NCBI GenBank assembly: GCA_965203985.1
Contig: CBDBDS010000003.1
Location: forward strand, 248,001 to 312,000
Direction: 5' to 3'
Source of the DNA: Bin87 sp965203985
GTDB lineage: Bacteria; Chloroflexota; Dehalococcoidia; Lucifugimonadales; UBA3495
Length of the DNA: 64,000 nt
A program made the translations under genes and the position numbers. Position 1 is the stretch's first letter. Every line of letters starts with the position of its first letter. The notes below the pieces were generated by a model. That model did no database searches and had not been told where the DNA came from. It saw only the letters and a program-made list of their open reading frames with translations. Shown here piece after piece: positions 16,594 through 24,125 of this stretch.

Positions 16594-17562
16594 TTGTACA
16601 TCCCAACCTTGCGTGACGTTTACCGCGCTCGCGCCACCATCGGCCCTTATTTCCCGCGCACGCCGCTTACCTATTCAGCTGGACTGAGTCAGGCGCTGGA
16701 CGCGGAGGTTTACCTGAAACACGAGGAGCACTTGCCGCTGGGAGCTTTCAAGGCTCGTGGAGGTATCAATCTTCTCGCCAACATGGATCCAGAGGACCGG
16801 CAGCGCGGCGTGATCACCGCCAGCAGCGGCAATCACGGTCAATCGATCGCCAGCGCTTGCCGGGCGTTCGGAGCCAGGGCCCTGATCGGACTGCCGGTGG
16901 ACGCGAACCCGAACAAGGTCGCGTCGATGGAGGCTTTAGGTGCCGAACTGATCTTCCACGGCGCGAACTTTGATGAGGCTCGCCGGTACTGCGAGCGACT
17001 GGCCGCAGAAGAGGGCTACCGATATGTACATCCGGTCAATGAGCCGGAACTCATCGCTGGAGTAGCCACGGCAAGCCTGGAGATCATCGAAGAACTGCCC
17101 GACGTGGATGTGATGTTCCTGCCGATCGGTGGCGGTAGCGGAATTTCCGGCGCTTGCATCGTCGCGCAGGCGCTCAACCCGGAAATCCGCGTCGTTGCGG
17201 TTCAATCCGAGGCTGCTCCCGCTGCCTATCTCTCCTGGCAGCAGGGTCAACTGGTGCAGGCGCCGATGCGCACCTGGGTAGAGGGGACGGCCACGGCTGA
17301 AGGCTACGAGTTGCCCCAGCAGATCATGCGGCACCGCCTGCACGATTTCGTGCTGGTGAGTGAGGACGAGATTCGCCGCGCCGTGGCGATGCTGATCGAA
17401 AAAGCGCACACCCTCGCCGAAGGCGCCGGGGCAACTGCGTTGGCCGGCGCGGTCCGTCGTGGGGACCTGGTTCTCGGGCGCAAGATATCGATCACGGTGA
17501 GTGGCGGCAACATCACGCTGGCGCAACTGCGCGATTGCATCGACCTCTACCTGGAGGAGTGA
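16594..17562 (+). CDS. Threonine dehydratase-like PLP-dependent enzyme (fold type II)
   Basis: A 322-residue enzyme of the tryptophan-synthase-beta fold, of the catabolic threonine/serine dehydratase or serine racemase type. PLP would be held by the lysine in LGAFKARGG. SSGNHGQSIASACRAFG is the phosphate-binding Asn loop, and LPIGGGSGISGACIVAQ is the glycine-rich PLP phosphate cup. ITVSGGNITLAQL near the end carries the residue contacting the PLP ring nitrogen. There is no ACT regulatory domain, so it is not the branched-chain biosynthetic form. A TTG at 16594 has GGAG seven bases upstream; another TTG at 16588 is too close to that site. The last 16 bases overlap the 3' end of the convergent AIR-synthase-like gene. 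The substrate could be threonine, serine, hydroxyaspartate or a relative. Confidence 0.85.
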   Translation: MYIPTLRDVYRARATIGPYFPRTPLTYSAGLSQALDAEVYLKHEEHLPLGAFKARGGINLLANMDPEDRQRGVITASSGNHGQSIASACRAFGARALIGLPVDANPNKVASMEALGAELIFHGANFDEARRYCERLAAEEGYRYVHPVNEPELIAGVATASLEIIEELPDVDVMFLPIGGGSGISGACIVAQALNPEIRVVAVQSEAAPAAYLSWQQGQLVQAPMRTWVEGTATAEGYELPQQIMRHRLHDFVLVSEDEIRRAVAMLIEKAHTLAEGAGATALAGAVRRGDLVLGRKISITVSGGNITLAQLRDCIDLYLEE

Positions 17563-18572
17563 CTGCGTTCTTCCAGGTAGCGGGCCAGTTCATCGCGCCG
17601 GAATTCAGGCAGCGTGCGTTCACCGTTCCTGTCGATCAGCCACAGACCGTCCGAAGGCTCCATCATCTGCCCGATTTCCCAGCCGGTAACCCCTACCCGG
17701 TCCAGTGCGCGCAGGGCGCCCGGAACATCTCCCGCTGACATCGTCGCGATCAATGCGCCCGAACCCAGCAGACCCATCGGGTCAAGGTCCAGCGCCTCGC
17801 AGATGACGGCGCACTCGGGAAGCAACGGCACGCTCTCCGCTTCGGCAACCAATCCAAGGTTCGACGCCGCGGCGATTTCCCGGAGCGCAGTGATCAGCCC
17901 GCCCTCGGTGACGTCGTGCATGCTGTGTACGGCGTGAGTTTCGAATAGCGCCAGCGCCGCCGGCAAAATGCTGATACCGGGATCGCCCAGATAGTCCGCG
18001 GCTTTTTCCAACGACTGCTTGTCGAGCCCGTGAGCCCGGAGTTCGGCCGCGTGTTCGCGCGCCAATATCGCAGTTCCCTCGATTGCCAACCCGGTAGTCA
18101 CGATGATGCTGTCGCCATCTTGCGCTCCACCGGTGGAAACCAAACGGGTCCGATCGATGAGTTCACCCAGCATCGTGCCCGCAACTATGGGTCGTGGGAG
18201 CCCATCGGTCACTTCGGTGTGGCCACCGATCACCGCGACCCCAATTTGGCGGCATGCTACTGAAATGTCCATGAAGATGCCGCGCACGTCGTCAGGCGTG
18301 GCGCTGGTCGGCAACAACACGGTGGGCAAAAACCACCGGGGAGCCGCGCCCGTGCATGCCACGTCGTTGGCGTTGACCTGGACTACGTACCAGCCCACAC
18401 GGTCAGCGGCGAAGGTTACGGGGTCAGATTTGGCGATCAGGACTCGATCGCCCATATCCACGACCGCGCAGTCCTCTCCCACGCCCGGACCAACCAGCAC
18501 CCGCGGGTCGGCAGCGCCGAGGTCGGAAAGTAGTCCCTCCAGCAGGTCCGGAGGCAGCTTGCCTGTTTCCAA
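17547..18572 (-). CDS. AIR synthase-related (HypE/ThiL/PurM-fold) protein
   Basis: A 341-residue protein of the PurM/HypE/SelD/ThiL superfamily, enzymes that use ATP to activate an oxygen or carboxylate. VGPGVGEDCAVVDMGDRVLIAKSDPVTF is the ATP-binding N-terminal motif, VNANDVACTGAAPRWF matches the N-x-x-D-x-x-x-x-G motif, and VIGGHTEVTDGLPRPIV and HDVTEGGLITALREIA belong to the C-terminal domain. It is closest to HypE, yet no hydrogenase maturation genes are near and it lacks the HypE C-terminal cysteine (the tail is RYLEERSHSSR), so it is not a hydrogenase maturation factor. The TTG start has AAGGA only two bases away, so the true start is unsure. It converges on the dehydratase gene with a 16-base overlap. 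Confidence 0.8.
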   Translation of the reverse strand: METGKLPPDLLEGLLSDLGAADPRVLVGPGVGEDCAVVDMGDRVLIAKSDPVTFAADRVGWYVVQVNANDVACTGAAPRWFLPTVLLPTSATPDDVRGIFMDISVACRQIGVAVIGGHTEVTDGLPRPIVAGTMLGELIDRTRLVSTGGAQDGDSIIVTTGLAIEGTAILAREHAAELRAHGLDKQSLEKAADYLGDPGISILPAALALFETHAVHSMHDVTEGGLITALREIAAASNLGLVAEAESVPLLPECAVICEALDLDPMGLLGSGALIATMSAGDVPGALRALDRVGVTGWEIGQMMEPSDGLWLIDRNGERTLPEFRRDELARYLEERSHSSR

Positions 18573-18809
18573 TTCCTTTACCTTTATCGAGGGCAGACGA
18601 CCTGAACGTCCGCAGTCCTACGGAAGTGCGTCATCAACGGCCGCCGTGTTATCCCACGTGGCCGGCCTGATCGGGTCCGGGGATGCCGCAATCCGACACG
18701 TTATCTGGGTCGCAATCATCCATCATCGGCTTGGGATTTCTGTAAGGATACAACAGGTTGACGCTCGAGCAGGAGCGAGGGTGTCATTGCGCCGATCCCG
18801 GCAATTCGG

Positions 18810-18837
18810 TTGCATGGCGAACGGTACGTGCTATAAT
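18810..18837 (+). promoter_or_regulatory. Promoter of tRNA-Glu
   Basis: TTGCAT (18810-18815), a 16-base spacer and TATAAT (18832-18837), with TGC just upstream of the -10. It is the most consensus-like promoter on the plus strand here. Confidence 0.75.
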
Positions 18838-18847
18838 CCTTGAACTT

Positions 18848-18876
18848 CCCGATTGGGTCGTCAATCGGGTCTTTCC
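18848..18876 (+). terminator. Terminator-like hairpin in the tRNA-Glu leader
   Basis: CCCGATTG (18848-18855) and CAATCGGG (18862-18869) form a perfect 8-bp stem with a six-base loop, followed by TCTTTCC, immediately before the mature tRNA. It lies between promoter and tRNA, so it may be a processing signal or weak attenuator rather than a true terminator. Confidence 0.45.
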
Positions 18877-18953
18877 GGCGCATTCGTCTAGCGGCCCAGG
18901 ACACCGCCCTCTCAAGGCGGAGATCAGGGGTTCGAATCCCCTATGCGCCACCA
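18877..18953 (+). tRNA. tRNA-Glu (CTC)
   Basis: The acceptor stem GGCGCAT pairs with ATGCGCC, the anticodon stem CCGCC/GGCGG encloses the loop CTCTCAA with anticodon CTC, and the T arm is GGGG-TTCGAAT-CCCC. CCA is encoded. It reads GAG codons. Confidence 0.95.
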
Positions 18954-19027
18954 AAGATTTCTCCCGCCGACGTCCTAAACCGCGTCGGCGGTTTGCTTTT
19001 CTCCGGCCTCCTGGCGGTGCCTGCCCA

Positions 19028-19912
19028 ATGCTGGACTCGACCACACTGTTGGCGTTAATCCTGGTGTTGGGTTCGGCCGGGGCCCACGCCACGTGGAACT
19101 TCCTGCTGAAGCGCGCACGCGATCAGGAAGTGTTTGTATGGTGGCTTTCCGGATTCGGCGTTGTGGGCACGTTGCCTGTGGCAGCCGTATTGGCCTTGCG
19201 TACTGAGTTCGAACCCGTAGGTTTGTGGTTTGTTGGGGCGTCTGCGGTAGTCCACATCTGCTACTTCCTGTTCCTGGGTCGCAGCCTGGCGCGGGCTGAC
19301 TTGTCGTTGGCCTACCCCATCGCGCGCGGATTCGGGCCGGGCCTGGTACCGGTGCTGGCCGTATTCACCCTTGGGGAACGAGTAACTCCCGTGGCCTGGG
19401 TTGGCATCGCCTGCATCGTTGTGGGGATTTACACCATGTCGTGGTGGGGCCGCATCCGGTTGCTTTCCGCGGAAGCCCTGGCCTCCAATCGGGCGGGCAT
19501 TGGATACGCGCTGCTCACCGGCGTCTGCATCGCTATGTACACCGTGATCGACAAGCAGGGCGTGGCATATATCAGCCCCTTCCTCTACCTGTATCTCACT
19601 ACCCTGGGGGTGGCGGTGGGAATGCTGCCCTACATACTTCGGAGTCACGGAGCCGGAGCGGTTATCTCGGAATGGAGAGGAGGATACCGGCCGGTGGTTG
19701 CCGCTTCCCTGCTGCTCTTCCTGGCGTATGGTCTGGTGCTGACGGCCATGCGCATAGCCGACGTGAGCTACGTCGCGCCGGCTCGGGAGGTTGGTCTGCT
19801 CTTCGCTTTGGTCCTGGGCGCGGTTGTGCTTAAAGAAGTAATCACCCCCGGCCGGGTGGTGGGCGCTGGGCTGATTGTGGCGGGGCTTGTGCTTATAAGC
19901 GTGTTCCGGTGA
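19028..19912 (+). CDS. EamA/DMT-family permease
   Basis: A 294-residue inner-membrane protein with ten likely membrane helices arranged as two five-helix EamA repeats. The first repeat starts at TLLALILVLGSAGAHATWN and ends near VAWVGIACIVVGIYTMSWW; the second starts at GIGYALLTGVCIAMYTVIDK and ends at VVGAGLIVAGLVLISVFR. Helix-end motifs such as LSLAYPIARGFGPGLVPVLAV and DVSYVAPAREVGLLFALVLGAVVLKE are typical of drug/metabolite transporters that export amino acids or metabolites. The ATG at 19028 starts the conserved part; no strong ribosome site precedes it and the frame is open far upstream through the tRNA, which cannot be coding. The substrate is not predictable. Confidence 0.85.
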   Translation: MLDSTTLLALILVLGSAGAHATWNFLLKRARDQEVFVWWLSGFGVVGTLPVAAVLALRTEFEPVGLWFVGASAVVHICYFLFLGRSLARADLSLAYPIARGFGPGLVPVLAVFTLGERVTPVAWVGIACIVVGIYTMSWWGRIRLLSAEALASNRAGIGYALLTGVCIAMYTVIDKQGVAYISPFLYLYLTTLGVAVGMLPYILRSHGAGAVISEWRGGYRPVVAASLLLFLAYGLVLTAMRIADVSYVAPAREVGLLFALVLGAVVLKEVITPGRVVGAGLIVAGLVLISVFR

Positions 19913-19928
19913 CGCTGGCTGGAGCGGC

Positions 19929-19934
19929 TATAAT
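19929..19934 (+). promoter_or_regulatory. -10 box of the nitroreductase gene
   Basis: TATAAT (GCGGCTATAATGG) lies 45 bases before the ATG. No good -35 hexamer is visible. Confidence 0.45.
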
Positions 19935-19978
19935 GGCGTCGACTATGCTCGCTATCCACATGGCCGGAGGGGAATAGG

Positions 19979-20614
19979 ATGCCCAACGAAATAGACCTGT
20001 TTGAGGCAATTTACAGTCAGCGTCAGATCACGCGATATAAACCTGACCCAGTGCCGCAAGCCGCCATCCAGCAGATGATCGATGCGGCAGTTCGCGCTCC
20101 CAACGGCGGCAATACACAGCCTTGGGAATTCGTGGTCGTCAACGACGCGGACACGGTAAAGGCTCTCGGGGAGTTGTACAAGAACACGTGGTTGGACGCC
20201 ATGGGCTGGGAGCCATCGCCCACCGAGTCGCGCGTTTACCGGCATGCCCGTTACCTGGCGCACCACATGCCCGAGGTTCCGGCGATGATTGTGGTATGCG
20301 CGGATCACTCACGTGGAGGTGGGTTCCAATCGGACCAGCCCATCGAACGCGGGAGGCACGCCGCATCGATTTGGCCGGCGATCCAAAACCTTTTCCTGGC
20401 CGGCCGGGCGCTTGGCCTGGGAACTCGCATAACCACCGTCCTGAACCGCAAGGAAGACGAGGTCCGCGAGATCCTGGGACTTCCCGAGCACGCGGAGATG
20501 ATCTGCCTGACCCCGGTGGGTTATCCCCGCGGAAGTTTTGGCCCCACTAACCGACGCCCGCCATCTGAGGTGACCTCGTTCAATCGCTGGGGTTTCCGTG
20601 ACTGGCACGAATAG
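19979..20614 (+). CDS. Nitroreductase-family FMN oxidoreductase
   Basis: A 211-residue FMN-dependent NAD(P)H oxidoreductase. The N-terminus has LFEAIYSQRQITRYKPDPVP, the family R-x-x-R-x-[FY] FMN-phosphate site. DAAVRAPNGGNTQPWEFVVV is the A-P-[ST]-x-x-N-x-Q-P-W motif, and FLAGRALGLGTRITTVLNRKEDEVREILGLPEH is the dimer and FMN region. GLPEHAEMICLTPVGYP is the usual C-terminal signature. GGAGGGG lies upstream of the ATG. It is followed after 15 bases by the amidohydrolase, probably in one transcript, so it may reduce an intermediate of the same pathway. Confidence 0.9.
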   Translation: MPNEIDLFEAIYSQRQITRYKPDPVPQAAIQQMIDAAVRAPNGGNTQPWEFVVVNDADTVKALGELYKNTWLDAMGWEPSPTESRVYRHARYLAHHMPEVPAMIVVCADHSRGGGFQSDQPIERGRHAASIWPAIQNLFLAGRALGLGTRITTVLNRKEDEVREILGLPEHAEMICLTPVGYPRGSFGPTNRRPPSEVTSFNRWGFRDWHE

Positions 20615-20629
20615 ACAACCGGAGATCTC

Positions 20630-22012
20630 ATGACCGATACCCCTACCCTGAAGATCGATGGTGTCCGCTACATCGTCACGATGGATCCGGAACGACGGAT
20701 CGTTGCCGACGGGTCGGTTGTCATAACGGGGAACCGCATCAGCCAGGCCGGCAAATCCGCCGAGTTGGCTGATGCGGTGGCCGGCCAGACGATCGACGGT
20801 TCGGGGATGGTCCTAACGCCTGGTTTCGTCAACGGCCACATGCACATCAGCTATGCCCATGCGGCGCGCGGTCTGTTTCCTGACGATCTGGGCGCCGAAT
20901 ACCTGCCCAATGTATTCCGGCTCCAGCAGGCGATGAGCGCCGATGACGAATACGCGACCTCCATGCTGGCGATCGTCGAGTTGTTGAAATACGGGACGAC
21001 CACATTCATCGACCCTGGAACAACCACCCACCTGGAACACTGCATGACCGCGTACGATCAAGCCGGCTGCCGGATTGTGATTGGCCGCAACGTGCAGGAC
21101 CGCCCCAACCCGCTGAACTTGCCGGTCTACGGGACCGACGAAGCGATACGAGAGACGGAAGATGTCCTTGCTCTGGCGGCGAGCAGAAGCGGTGAATTGA
21201 TAACCGCGTGGTCGATGCCCTTTTCAGCCGAATTCTGCACGCCTGAGCTCCTGGAGGCGTGCGACCGGATTGCGTCAGACCACGCGACGCGGTCCACGTT
21301 GCATTTCACGAACGGGCCTCGCTGGATCGAAGAGTGCCGGCGAGTCCATGGGTGTACCCCCACGGAATACCTCGACCGGCACGGGGTGCTCAACTCGCGG
21401 ATGACGCTGGCCCACAGTCTTGGGATCGGCACGGACGAGGCCCGCTTGATCGCTGATCGGGGAGCCGCCGTCGTGATGTGCCCCACAGCCGCGGTCAAAG
21501 GCGGGGCGGGAACATCCTCCCACGGTTTGCTTCCGGAATTGCTGGAATTCGGCGCGACGGTGGGACTGGGCACCGACGCGGGCAACAACTCCAACCTGCT
21601 GGAAACCCTGCGGTCGGTTTACCTGGCCGCCGTGTTGTATAAAGACGGACGGCGCGACGTGGGTATGATCCCGGCGGAGACGGCGCTGGAGTTGGGCACC
21701 ATCGGTGGCGCGGCCGCCCTTGGCATGGGTGATTTGATCGGATCGATTGAGCCGGGCAAAGCGGCCGACTTGGTGCTGTTCGACACACGTCGTGCGGAGT
21801 GGGGAGCCTTGCACAACCCGATCAACAGCCTCGTTTACAACGCCGATGGGCGTAGCGTGCACACGGTCATAGTCGATGGCAAGGTTGTGGTGGCCGATCA
21901 CCGGCCGCTGTTCGTAGATGAAGCGGCGTTGGTGGACGAGGTACAAGGCCGGGGCGAGGCTCTGTTAAAGCGAACCAGCGTGGCGTTTGCACCACGCTGG
22001 CCGATTGTGTGA
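20630..22012 (+). CDS. Amidohydrolase family protein (SsnA/TrzN/MTA deaminase-like)
   Basis: A 460-residue metal-dependent hydrolase of the cyclic-amidine type, which deaminates or dechlorinates heterocycles such as purine or triazine derivatives. GMVLTPGFVNGHMHISYAHAARG holds the metal-binding H-x-H at the end of strand 1, LAHSLGIGTDEARLI carries the third histidine region, and GLGTDAGNNSNLLETLRSVYL is the catalytic Asp strand. The C-terminal GGAAALGMGDLIGSIEPGKAADLVLFDT closes the composite beta-sandwich. GGAG precedes the ATG. The gene is 15 bases after the nitroreductase gene and ends 15 bases from the convergent PAC2 gene. The substrate is not identified. Confidence 0.9.
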   Translation: MTDTPTLKIDGVRYIVTMDPERRIVADGSVVITGNRISQAGKSAELADAVAGQTIDGSGMVLTPGFVNGHMHISYAHAARGLFPDDLGAEYLPNVFRLQQAMSADDEYATSMLAIVELLKYGTTTFIDPGTTTHLEHCMTAYDQAGCRIVIGRNVQDRPNPLNLPVYGTDEAIRETEDVLALAASRSGELITAWSMPFSAEFCTPELLEACDRIASDHATRSTLHFTNGPRWIEECRRVHGCTPTEYLDRHGVLNSRMTLAHSLGIGTDEARLIADRGAAVVMCPTAAVKGGAGTSSHGLLPELLEFGATVGLGTDAGNNSNLLETLRSVYLAAVLYKDGRRDVGMIPAETALELGTIGGAAALGMGDLIGSIEPGKAADLVLFDTRRAEWGALHNPINSLVYNADGRSVHTVIVDGKVVVADHRPLFVDEAALVDEVQGRGEALLKRTSVAFAPRWPIV

Positions 22013-22027
22013 AAGCAGGAGCCGGTA

Positions 22028-22984
22028 TCAGGTCTCCTGTCCGGGTTCACCAATATCGATATCCCTGAGGATATTTTCCAGAGCCAGGTCCAGGGCAGGG
22101 TCGAGATCGACGGGTTCGACGTACGGGGTGTACTGGTAGTCCAAGCGCACCTGGTCGATGATCTGCTTGGCTTCGCTGTTAGTGCGACCAAGCCGCTCCA
22201 GGTTGTCGAGAAGCTCCTGCGACTCCCGATTCCCCATCTGCTCCAGTTCCGACAGATCCATCTCGATTTTGAAGATAGAACGGAGCCGGCGCAGGATGTC
22301 GTAGTATGCGCGGTGGTCCTGGGTGATGCCCAACTGGTTGTTGTTGCTGGTCATGAAGGGGTACATGGGAGCCATGGCGCCCATTCGGAACATCTGGACC
22401 TCGGGATACTGGTAGTGGGCAACGGAAACCAGAGCCATACCGATGGTCGGCCCCTGCCGACCTCGGCTGCCGTAGCTACTGAACTGGACGCCATGACGCT
22501 CCAGCTGTTCGCGCATTTCCGGGCGGGAATAGACGCAAGTGATCCGCCTTTCGAGATCTGGGGGCGCGGGACCGTTCACACCCTCTACGGCGACGGTCTG
22601 CTCGATACCCAATTCCTTGATGGCCGAGAAAAAAGCCTCGGAATAGATGTCCAGTCGATACCAGGGCTCTTCGCCCAGGAAGACGATCAGGCCGCTGCCG
22701 ATTTCGTAAAAGGAATTCTGCCGCGACATGGCGACGCTGGGCAGCCCCTCGTTGAATGCCGCGGAGGGCCGGAACGCATCATGGGTGCCGGCAACCTGGA
22801 ACGGATAGCACATCCGGTTGACATATTCGCTGAATTGACCGACCTGCCGTCCACCGTTTTTCTCGATGAGATAGCGCGGCAACCCGCTGGAGATGCGGCC
22901 GCCATTGGACCATTGGCGGCGCCAACCGGCCAGCAGATAGCTGGATTCCGGTTTGTCGCTAAAGGTAAAGAGATCCTCTGGCAT
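22028..22984 (-). CDS. PAC2 family protein
   Basis: A 318-residue member of the PAC2 family, related to archaeal and eukaryotic proteasome assembly chaperones but common in Actinobacteria and Chloroflexota with unknown role. The order of motifs fits: LIVFLGEEPWYRLDIYSEAFFSAIKELGIEQTVAVEGVNGPAP, then TCVYSRPEMREQLERHGVQFSSYGSRGRQGPTIG, then VAHYQYPEVQMFRMGAMAPMYPF. The C-terminus is a helical segment LRRLRSIFKIEMDLSELEQMG with a coiled-coil look. GGAGGCGG is six bases before the ATG at 22984. A longer frame extends upstream but is rich in Arg/Pro/Ser and is not conserved-looking. No proteasome gene is in the window. Confidence 0.8.
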   Translation of the reverse strand: MPEDLFTFSDKPESSYLLAGWRRQWSNGGRISSGLPRYLIEKNGGRQVGQFSEYVNRMCYPFQVAGTHDAFRPSAAFNEGLPSVAMSRQNSFYEIGSGLIVFLGEEPWYRLDIYSEAFFSAIKELGIEQTVAVEGVNGPAPPDLERRITCVYSRPEMREQLERHGVQFSSYGSRGRQGPTIGMALVSVAHYQYPEVQMFRMGAMAPMYPFMTSNNNQLGITQDHRAYYDILRRLRSIFKIEMDLSELEQMGNRESQELLDNLERLGRTNSEAKQIIDQVRLDYQYTPYVEPVDLDPALDLALENILRDIDIGEPGQET

Positions 22985-23105
22985 AGTTGACCGCCTCCGA
23001 ATGCGGCTGCGACGCTGAGGTTTGGCCCAATATAACACATCGACCTCGAGCGCCCGCGCCCGTTTCGCGCGGAGGAGCCGCTCGTGGGCGGGTTCTGGGT
23101 CGTGT

Positions 23106-23421
23106 TTAGTTGCGAGAGAAGCCGCCGCCGCCACCGATCCCACGGGTCTGCTCGTTGACCAGGAAGGTGGCGGTGTCCCGGCCATGGACGGTTTCAAGTT
23201 CGGCGTCAAATCGCTGACCACCGAACTCGCCCAGCATCTCGAAACGCCGTTCGGTGTAGACGCGGCCCTCGTATCCTTCGGCGAGGATATCCCGCTCCGG
23301 TTCGCCGGGACAGGTACATCTCGACGGCAGTGGTCATCAGGGAGTCACGGTCCTCGCCGCTGAGAAAGTTGGGCGCACGCAGGAAGACGTAACCCCAACG
23401 GATGCCCTGGTGTTCCATCAT
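23106..23421 (-). pseudogene. Small conserved-looking gene split by a frameshift
   Basis: From an ATGATG at 23421 the minus strand reads MMEHQGIRWGYVFLRAPNFL and on through SLMTTAVEMYLS. In that frame it then turns into low-quality sequence. In the next frame, starting about 23306, a protein-like sequence continues as PGEPERDILAEGYEGRVYTE, RRFEMLGEFGGQRFDAELET and VHGRDTATFLVNEQTRGIGG, ending GGGFSRN and TAA at 23106-23108. One extra base around 23305-23307 explains both parts, giving a product of about 105 residues. No family is recognised. It lies just upstream of the PAC2 gene on the same strand. It may be a decayed gene, a base-calling error or programmed slippage at the CCC in CTGTCCCGG. 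Confidence 0.6.
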
Positions 23422-23541
23422 TGGATAAGCGTCCTGTTGCCGTTGGAGAATTCCGGATCGTCCACAAAGGACCGTGCATTGGCTGCGGGTCTTGGACGCC
23501 TTCCCGGCCGGCCGCGATCCGGGGGCTGCATAAAAGCGGAA

Positions 23542-23618
23542 TGGTGGGCGGTGAGGGACTCGAACCCCCGGCCTTCTGCGTGTAAAGCAGACGCTCTAAC
23601 CATCTGAGCTAACCGCCC
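23542..23618 (-). tRNA. tRNA-Val (TAC)
   Basis: The acceptor GGGCGGT pairs with ACCGCCC, the anticodon arm is TCTGC-TTTACAC-GCAGA with anticodon TAC, and the T loop is TTCGAGT. CCA is encoded. It is the last gene of a four-tRNA operon on the minus strand. Confidence 0.95.
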
Positions 23619-23645
23619 GCTGACGCTGGTGGGCAGACATAGAAA

Positions 23646-23721
23646 TGGCGCGCTTGGCGAGATTCGAACTCACGACCTCTGCCTCCGCAGGGCAGCGCTC
23701 TATCCACTGAGCTACAAGCGC
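23646..23721 (-). tRNA. tRNA-Arg (GCG)
   Basis: The acceptor GCGCTTG pairs with CAAGCGC, the anticodon arm is CTGCC-CTGCGGA-GGCAG giving anticodon GCG, discriminator G73, and CCA is encoded. Arg identity is supported by A20 and the anticodon. Most bacteria use ACG (read as inosine) for CGN, so GCG is unusual. Confidence 0.9.
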
Positions 23722-23731
23722 GCGTCGGAAA

Positions 23732-23817
23732 TGGTGCCGAGGGAGGGATTTGAACCCACACGTCCTAAAGGACACTGCGCCCTGAACGCAGCGCGTCTGC
23801 CGTTTCGCCACCTCGGC
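23732..23817 (-). tRNA. tRNA-Leu (CAG)
   Basis: The acceptor GCCGAGG pairs with CCTCGGC, the anticodon arm is CTGCG-TTCAGGG-CGCAG with anticodon CAG, there is a long variable arm (GTCCTTTAGGAC) typical of class II tRNAs, and CCA is encoded. Confidence 0.95.
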
Positions 23818-23855
23818 AAGGTGGTTTCCGTTTTTCGGTCCCGCTGCGGTCGGTA

Positions 23856-23931
23856 TGGTGGGCGATGGAGGATTTGAACCTCCGACCTCCTCGGTGTGAA
23901 CGAGGCGCTCTAACCGCTGAGCTAACCGCCC
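23856..23931 (-). tRNA. tRNA-Val (CAC)
   Basis: The acceptor GGGCGGT pairs with ATCGCCC (one G-U), the anticodon arm is CCTCG-TTCACAC-CGAGG with anticodon CAC, and CCA is encoded. It is the promoter-proximal gene of the tRNA operon. Confidence 0.95.
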
Positions 23932-23952
23932 GAGCGTGACCTACGATGATTC

Positions 23953-23981
23953 ATTATAGCCTTGGTGTAGTCACACGGCAA
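23953..23981 (-). promoter_or_regulatory. Promoter of the four-tRNA operon
   Basis: On the minus strand TTGCCG (23976-23981), a 17-base spacer and TATAAT (23953-23958) form a near-consensus promoter 22 bases before the first tRNA. Confidence 0.75.
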
Positions 23982-24009
23982 CCGGGAGGTTGCAGCGCGA
24001 GGGGTCGCG

Positions 24010-24046
24010 AAAAAGGGGACCCGCCGTTTCACTGCGCAGGGTCCCC
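24010..24046 (-). terminator. Rho-independent terminator of the CoA transferase gene
   Basis: Read on the minus strand, GGGGACCC and GGGTCCCC form a perfect 8-bp stem with a 16-base loop, followed by TTTTT. It lies 80 bases after the stop codon of the CoA transferase. Confidence 0.8.
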
Positions 24047-24052
24047 TGGCCG

Positions 24053-24105
24053 GCACGTTATGTAAAAAACCTGCCAAATTCGTGCTTGGCATCTACATAA
24101 CGTGC
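24053..24105 (-). repeat. Nested inverted repeat (12-bp arms) with inner terminator-like hairpin
   Basis: GCACGTTATGTA (24053-24064) and TACATAACGTGC (24094-24105) are perfect 12-bp inverted repeats. They enclose a second hairpin TGCCAA/TTGGCA, which on the minus strand is followed by GGTTTTTT. It directly follows the CoA transferase stop and precedes the main terminator. Confidence 0.7.
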
Positions 24106-24125
24106 GTTGTGCGAACCAACCGTAG

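Noticed and set aside
17547..18572. HypE hydrogenase maturation factor
   Set aside because: The PurM-like core fits, but the essential C-terminal cysteine is missing and no hydrogenase genes are nearby.
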